Assembly (NCBI GenBank): GCA_937896115.1
Contig: CALBLB010000012.1
Location: 1 to 8,535, forward strand
DNA from: an uncultured Succinatimonas sp.
Lineage (GTDB): Bacteria; Pseudomonadota; Gammaproteobacteria; Enterobacterales; Succinivibrionaceae
DNA: 8,535 bases
Direction: 5' to 3'
Numbering within the stretch: position 1 is the first letter of the stretch; each line of letters opens with the position of its first letter. The notes under the pieces are model-generated. The model worked only from the letters and a program-made list of their open reading frames with translations, did no database searches and was not told the origin of the DNA. The position numbers and the translations under genes are program-made. This document shows positions 6,927-8,535 of the stretch, piece by piece.

Positions 6927-7718
6927 TCAGAACGCAGGGATCACTGCACCGTTATATTTTTTGATGATGAAGTCGGCTACTTCTTTGGAATTTAAAACCT
7001 TGGCCAAAGCCTTAACACCTGCTTTATCGGCAGTTTTCTCAGAAGCTACCAATACATTCACATAAGGAGAATCCTTATCTTCAATAAAGATGGCATCTTT
7101 AAGCGGGTTAAGACCTGCACCTATGGCGAAATTGGTGTTGATCACGGCAAGATCAACCTCATCGATGGAACGAGGCAATTGAGCTGCTTCAAGTTCTTTA
7201 AAATTTAAGTGCTTGGGGTTGTCTTTAATATCCAAAGCAGTAGCAGTAATTGAATTAGGATCTTCAAGAGTAATTAAACCGGCCTTTTGCAACAGTAACA
7301 AAGCACGGCCGCCGTTTGTAGGATCATTAGGAATGGAAACCGTACCGCCGTCTTTGATCTCATCGACTTTCTTCAAAGTTTTGGAGTAAATAGCGATAGG
7401 TTCGATATGCACACCGGTAACCTTCTTTAAATTAAGACCGTGCTCTTTATTGAAAGACTCCAGATAAGGAAGGTGCTGGAAATAATTGGCATCAAGCTGT
7501 CCGTCGTCGGTTGCAAGATTTGGCTGAACATAGTCATTAAACTCGACGATCTTAAGCTCAAAACCTCCCTTTGCCAAAATAGGTTTGACAAACTCCAAAA
7601 TCTCGGCATGAGGTACCGGAGTGGCACCGACGGTTACGGTCTCGTTAGCTTGAGCCGAAAAGGAAAAAGCAGCAGCGCTGAAGGCTAAGGTTGCAGCGAA
7701 AATTGAAAACTTCTTCAT
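6927..7718 (-). CDS. metQ: MetQ/NlpA-family methionine-binding periplasmic protein
   Basis: A 263-residue substrate-binding protein of the methionine uptake (MetNIQ) type. A signal peptide covers residues 1-25 (MKKFSIF, hydrophobic core, cleavage at AQA|NE). Family motifs in the mature part are VGATPVPHAEIL (30-41), YFQHLPYL (79-86), IPNDPTNGGRALLLLQ (129-144) and VINTNFA (192-198); these build the ligand cleft, with Arg138 and Asn195 as likely ligand contacts. There is no lipobox and no cysteine at all, so unlike E. coli MetQ and NlpA it is probably a soluble periplasmic protein. The ATG at 7718 is chosen because GGAG (7730-7727) lies 8 nt before it; an in-frame TTG at 7742 lies upstream of that site. 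No metN or metI gene is adjacent: a long gap lies upstream and a terminator downstream. L- or D-methionine or a related amino acid is the expected ligand. Confidence 0.93.
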   Translation of the reverse strand: MKKFSIFAATLAFSAAAFSFSAQANETVTVGATPVPHAEILEFVKPILAKGGFELKIVEFNDYVQPNLATDDGQLDANYFQHLPYLESFNKEHGLNLKKVTGVHIEPIAIYSKTLKKVDEIKDGGTVSIPNDPTNGGRALLLLQKAGLITLEDPNSITATALDIKDNPKHLNFKELEAAQLPRSIDEVDLAVINTNFAIGAGLNPLKDAIFIEDKDSPYVNVLVASEKTADKAGVKALAKVLNSKEVADFIIKKYNGAVIPAF

Positions 7719-7788
7719 AAATTGAACTCCGGGTTTAACCAATTCTTAAAATCAAAGCCTCAAAATTTGATCCTTACACGAGGCAATC

Positions 7789-7853
7789 TTTAACTGTGGT
7801 TATAGCTTAAAACAATTTAACTGTATTGTGAAGTAGTTTTTTAATTTAACTAT
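7789..7853. repeat. Three TTTAACTRT repeats in the metQ upstream region
   Basis: TTTAACTGT occurs at 7789-7797 and 7816-7824 and TTTAACTAT at 7845-7853 (+ strand), spaced 27 and 29 bp apart. The second and third share an extended 12-mer AATTTAACTRTA. They lie 71-135 bp before the metQ start and bracket its best promoter candidate. They could be operator sites, though the region is AT-rich. Confidence 0.45.
7799..7827 (-). promoter_or_regulatory. Candidate promoter of metQ
   Basis: On the - strand AATACA (7827-7822) and TATAAC (7804-7799) are separated by 17 bp. The -10 matches five of six consensus bases, the -35 only three. Transcription from near 7792 would give a leader of about 74 nt containing GCCTC (7784-7780) and GAGGC (7761-7757) as a possible stem. 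I see no recognisable SAM riboswitch and no MetJ-type AGACGTCT box. Confidence 0.35.
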
Positions 7854-7867
7854 ATTTACCAACAGAC

Positions 7868-7907
7868 CAAAAGAAAGCGGCTATACCCGCAAAGATACAT
7901 ACCGCTT
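7868..7907 (-). terminator. Possible terminator for the Rpn-family transcript
   Basis: On the - strand AAGCGGTAT (7907-7899) can pair with ATAGCCGCTT (7884-7875) with one bulged G, followed by TCTTTT. An alternative smaller hairpin, GCGG (7890-7887) with CCGC (7880-7877), nests in the same segment. It lies about 250 bp after the Rpn stop and just upstream of the metQ promoter candidate. The U tract is short, so this is tentative. Confidence 0.35.
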
Positions 7908-7952
7908 ATGTAGGAAAATTTCAGAGTTGATATTTTTGATTAAATAAAGTTT

Positions 7953-8093
7953 TCAACGCTTGTTCAATGCGATGAAATGGTTTGGCTTTATGCCGATACT
8001 ATAGCCTTTTGATACCGCATTTTCGCCTAACAAACTGTAAGTATCGTGATCCGCTCCGTTTTTTTTAACATCAAAGATACTTTCGGTATGCCT
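7953..8093 (-). pseudogene. Possible remnant of a coding sequence (unrecognised)
   Basis: On the - strand 46 codons are open from just after a TGA (8096-8094) to a TGA at 7955-7953, reading in part KNGADHDTYSLLGENAVSKG and then YSIGIKPNHFIALNKR. The composition and codon use look protein-like, but the stretch has no Met and no ribosome binding site, so it is not an intact gene. It may be the decayed end of a gene between rpn and metQ, or chance. I do not recognise the family. Confidence 0.2.
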
Positions 8094-8158
8094 TCATTTT
8101 TCGTGAAATTCACACTTTAAAGTTATACACGGCTAACTACAGACACACCTGCATATTC

Positions 8159-8535
8159 TTATGCAAGAAATTTTTTGATTTCTGGGTTCTTCGCCGCCAT
8201 GACTGACAGATCGTCATCTGACAAGCCTAAGGCATCCTTAAGCATGTCAAGACTGACGCCTTTTTTTAATAACGCGATGAAATTGTTTTCTTTGGTCTTT
8301 TGGGCTCCGATGGCTTCGCCTTCCTGCATTCCTATGGCCTTGCCTTCCTGCATTCCTATGGCCTTGCCTTCCTGCATTCCTATGGCTTTACCTTCCTTCA
8401 TTCCTATGGCTTTGCCTTGTTTTATTCCTTCAGCTTCGCGCTCCGACATGGCAAACTCATAGTCCATTCTGGCCATCTGACGGTTAACGTACATACGTTT
8501 TTCATCTTCATTCATGAAAAACAGATCGTAGGATT
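8159..8535 (-). CDS. Rpn-family (PDDEXK) recombination-promoting nuclease, C-terminal part (partial)
   Basis: The frame is open to the window edge, so the nuclease domain lies outside; 124 complete codons are visible. The visible part begins SYDLFFMNEDEKRMYVNRQM, then MARMDYEFAMSEREAEG, matching the helix that follows the nuclease domain in Rpn/PD-(D/E)XK transposase-like proteins (typically LYxxREKALRDYESAxxxAREEG). Next come tandem GKAI-GMQE repeats, then the family's closing helices LLKKGVSLDMLKDALGLSDDDL. Rpn proteins are DNA endonucleases reported to act as toxic anti-phage proteins held in check by a small protein translated from the same gene's 3' end. Internal ATG codons are at 8515, 8449, 8401, 8377, 8353 and 8329; the repeat ones have SD-like AAGG about 8 nt upstream. 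A start at 8515 is not the true gene start because family sequence continues upstream of it. Confidence 0.85.
   Translation of the reverse strand, partial: SYDLFFMNEDEKRMYVNRQMARMDYEFAMSEREAEGIKQGKAIGMKEGKAIGMQEGKAIGMQEGKAIGMQEGEAIGAQKTKENNFIALLKKGVSLDMLKDALGLSDDDLSVMAAKNPEIKKFLA
8307..8426 (-). repeat. Five tandem 24-bp repeats inside the Rpn-family gene
   Basis: Units lie at 8307-8330, 8331-8354, 8355-8378, 8379-8402 and 8403-8426. The second and third are identical; the others carry a few substitutions, and a degenerate sixth unit may follow at 8427-8450. Each encodes an 8-residue module such as MQEGKAIG, itself built of two 4-residue GxxI/GxxE half-units, predicted to form a charged helix. 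The period is a multiple of three, so copy-number change would keep the frame. Near-identity of neighbouring units suggests recent expansion by slippage or recombination. Confidence 0.95.

Larger units (their letters stand above)
7743..8158. other. 416-bp intergenic region without an intact gene
   Basis: No open frame with a usable start and ribosome binding site is visible on either strand. The metQ-proximal part (7743-7867) holds the metQ promoter candidate and the TTTAACTRT repeats; a terminator-like hairpin follows at 7868-7907. The part from 7908 to 8158 is mostly featureless. It contains a 46-codon open stretch on the - strand with protein-like composition (7953-8093), an 11-bp palindrome GTGAAATTCAC (8103-8113) and an imperfectly looped TGCATA/TATGCA hairpin at 8150-8165 over the Rpn stop codon. 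Confidence 0.6.

Noticed and set aside
8103..8113. CRP-like palindrome GTGAAATTCAC
   Set aside because: The spacing between the half-sites is shorter than in CRP sites and no promoter is placed for it to act on.
7743..8158. CRISPR array, tRNA or insertion sequence in the large gap
   Set aside because: No regularly spaced long repeats, no cloverleaf and no terminal inverted repeats with target duplications are visible.
8307..8426. The 24-bp repeats as CRISPR or iterons
   Set aside because: The units are directly adjacent without spacers and encode an in-frame repeated octapeptide of the Rpn family.
8175..8462. 95-residue + strand open frame with a repeated ALPSCIPM motif
   Set aside because: It is the antisense reading of the Rpn tandem repeats; the - strand frame has clear family sequence.

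Overview
The window looks like chromosomal DNA from a Gram-negative gammaproteobacterium of moderate GC. An OmpC/OmpF-type trimeric porin, a DUF2057 (YccT/CsgI-type) periplasmic protein and UvrC, MetQ and MCP proteins of gammaproteobacterial character support this. An Rpn-family nuclease C-terminus with GKAI/GMQE repeats next to an NhaC-type antiporter would fit the Succinivibrionaceae or a related anaerobe, but that family-level placement is inference only.

Left part, all on the + strand: the 3' end of an NhaC-family Na+/H+ antiporter (1-216) closed by a strong hairpin terminator; a HAD-IA phosphatase resembling phosphoglycolate phosphatase (365-1030); 25 bp later an outer-membrane general porin (1056-2198); then a secreted DUF2057 protein (2297-3070) closed by a good intrinsic terminator. 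A 238-bp leader region follows, then a complete methyl-accepting chemotaxis protein (3357-4967) with its own strong ribosome binding site and terminator.

Right part, all on the - strand: uvrC (5014-6855) runs convergently into the MCP gene; upstream of it is a MetQ/NlpA-family methionine-binding protein (6927-7718) with its own terminator. A 416-bp intergenic stretch without an intact gene (7743-8158) precedes the 3' end of an Rpn/PDDEXK-family gene (8159-8535, cut by the window edge) that carries five 24-bp tandem repeats.

The genes are mostly separate transcription units: nutrient entry through the outer membrane (porin), amino-acid capture (MetQ), ion homeostasis (NhaC), sensing (MCP), nucleotide excision repair (UvrC) and metabolite repair (HAD phosphatase). 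The most interesting locus is the Rpn 3' end: its tandem repeats each contain an in-frame ATG preceded by a Shine-Dalgarno-like AAGG, matching the gene-within-gene toxin/antitoxin architecture described for Rpn anti-phage proteins. Other points worth a look are a MetQ without a lipobox and without adjacent metN/metI, three repeated TTTAACTRT motifs over the likely metQ promoter, and a perfect -10 hexamer placed so that a uvrC transcript would start inside the metQ terminator hairpin.
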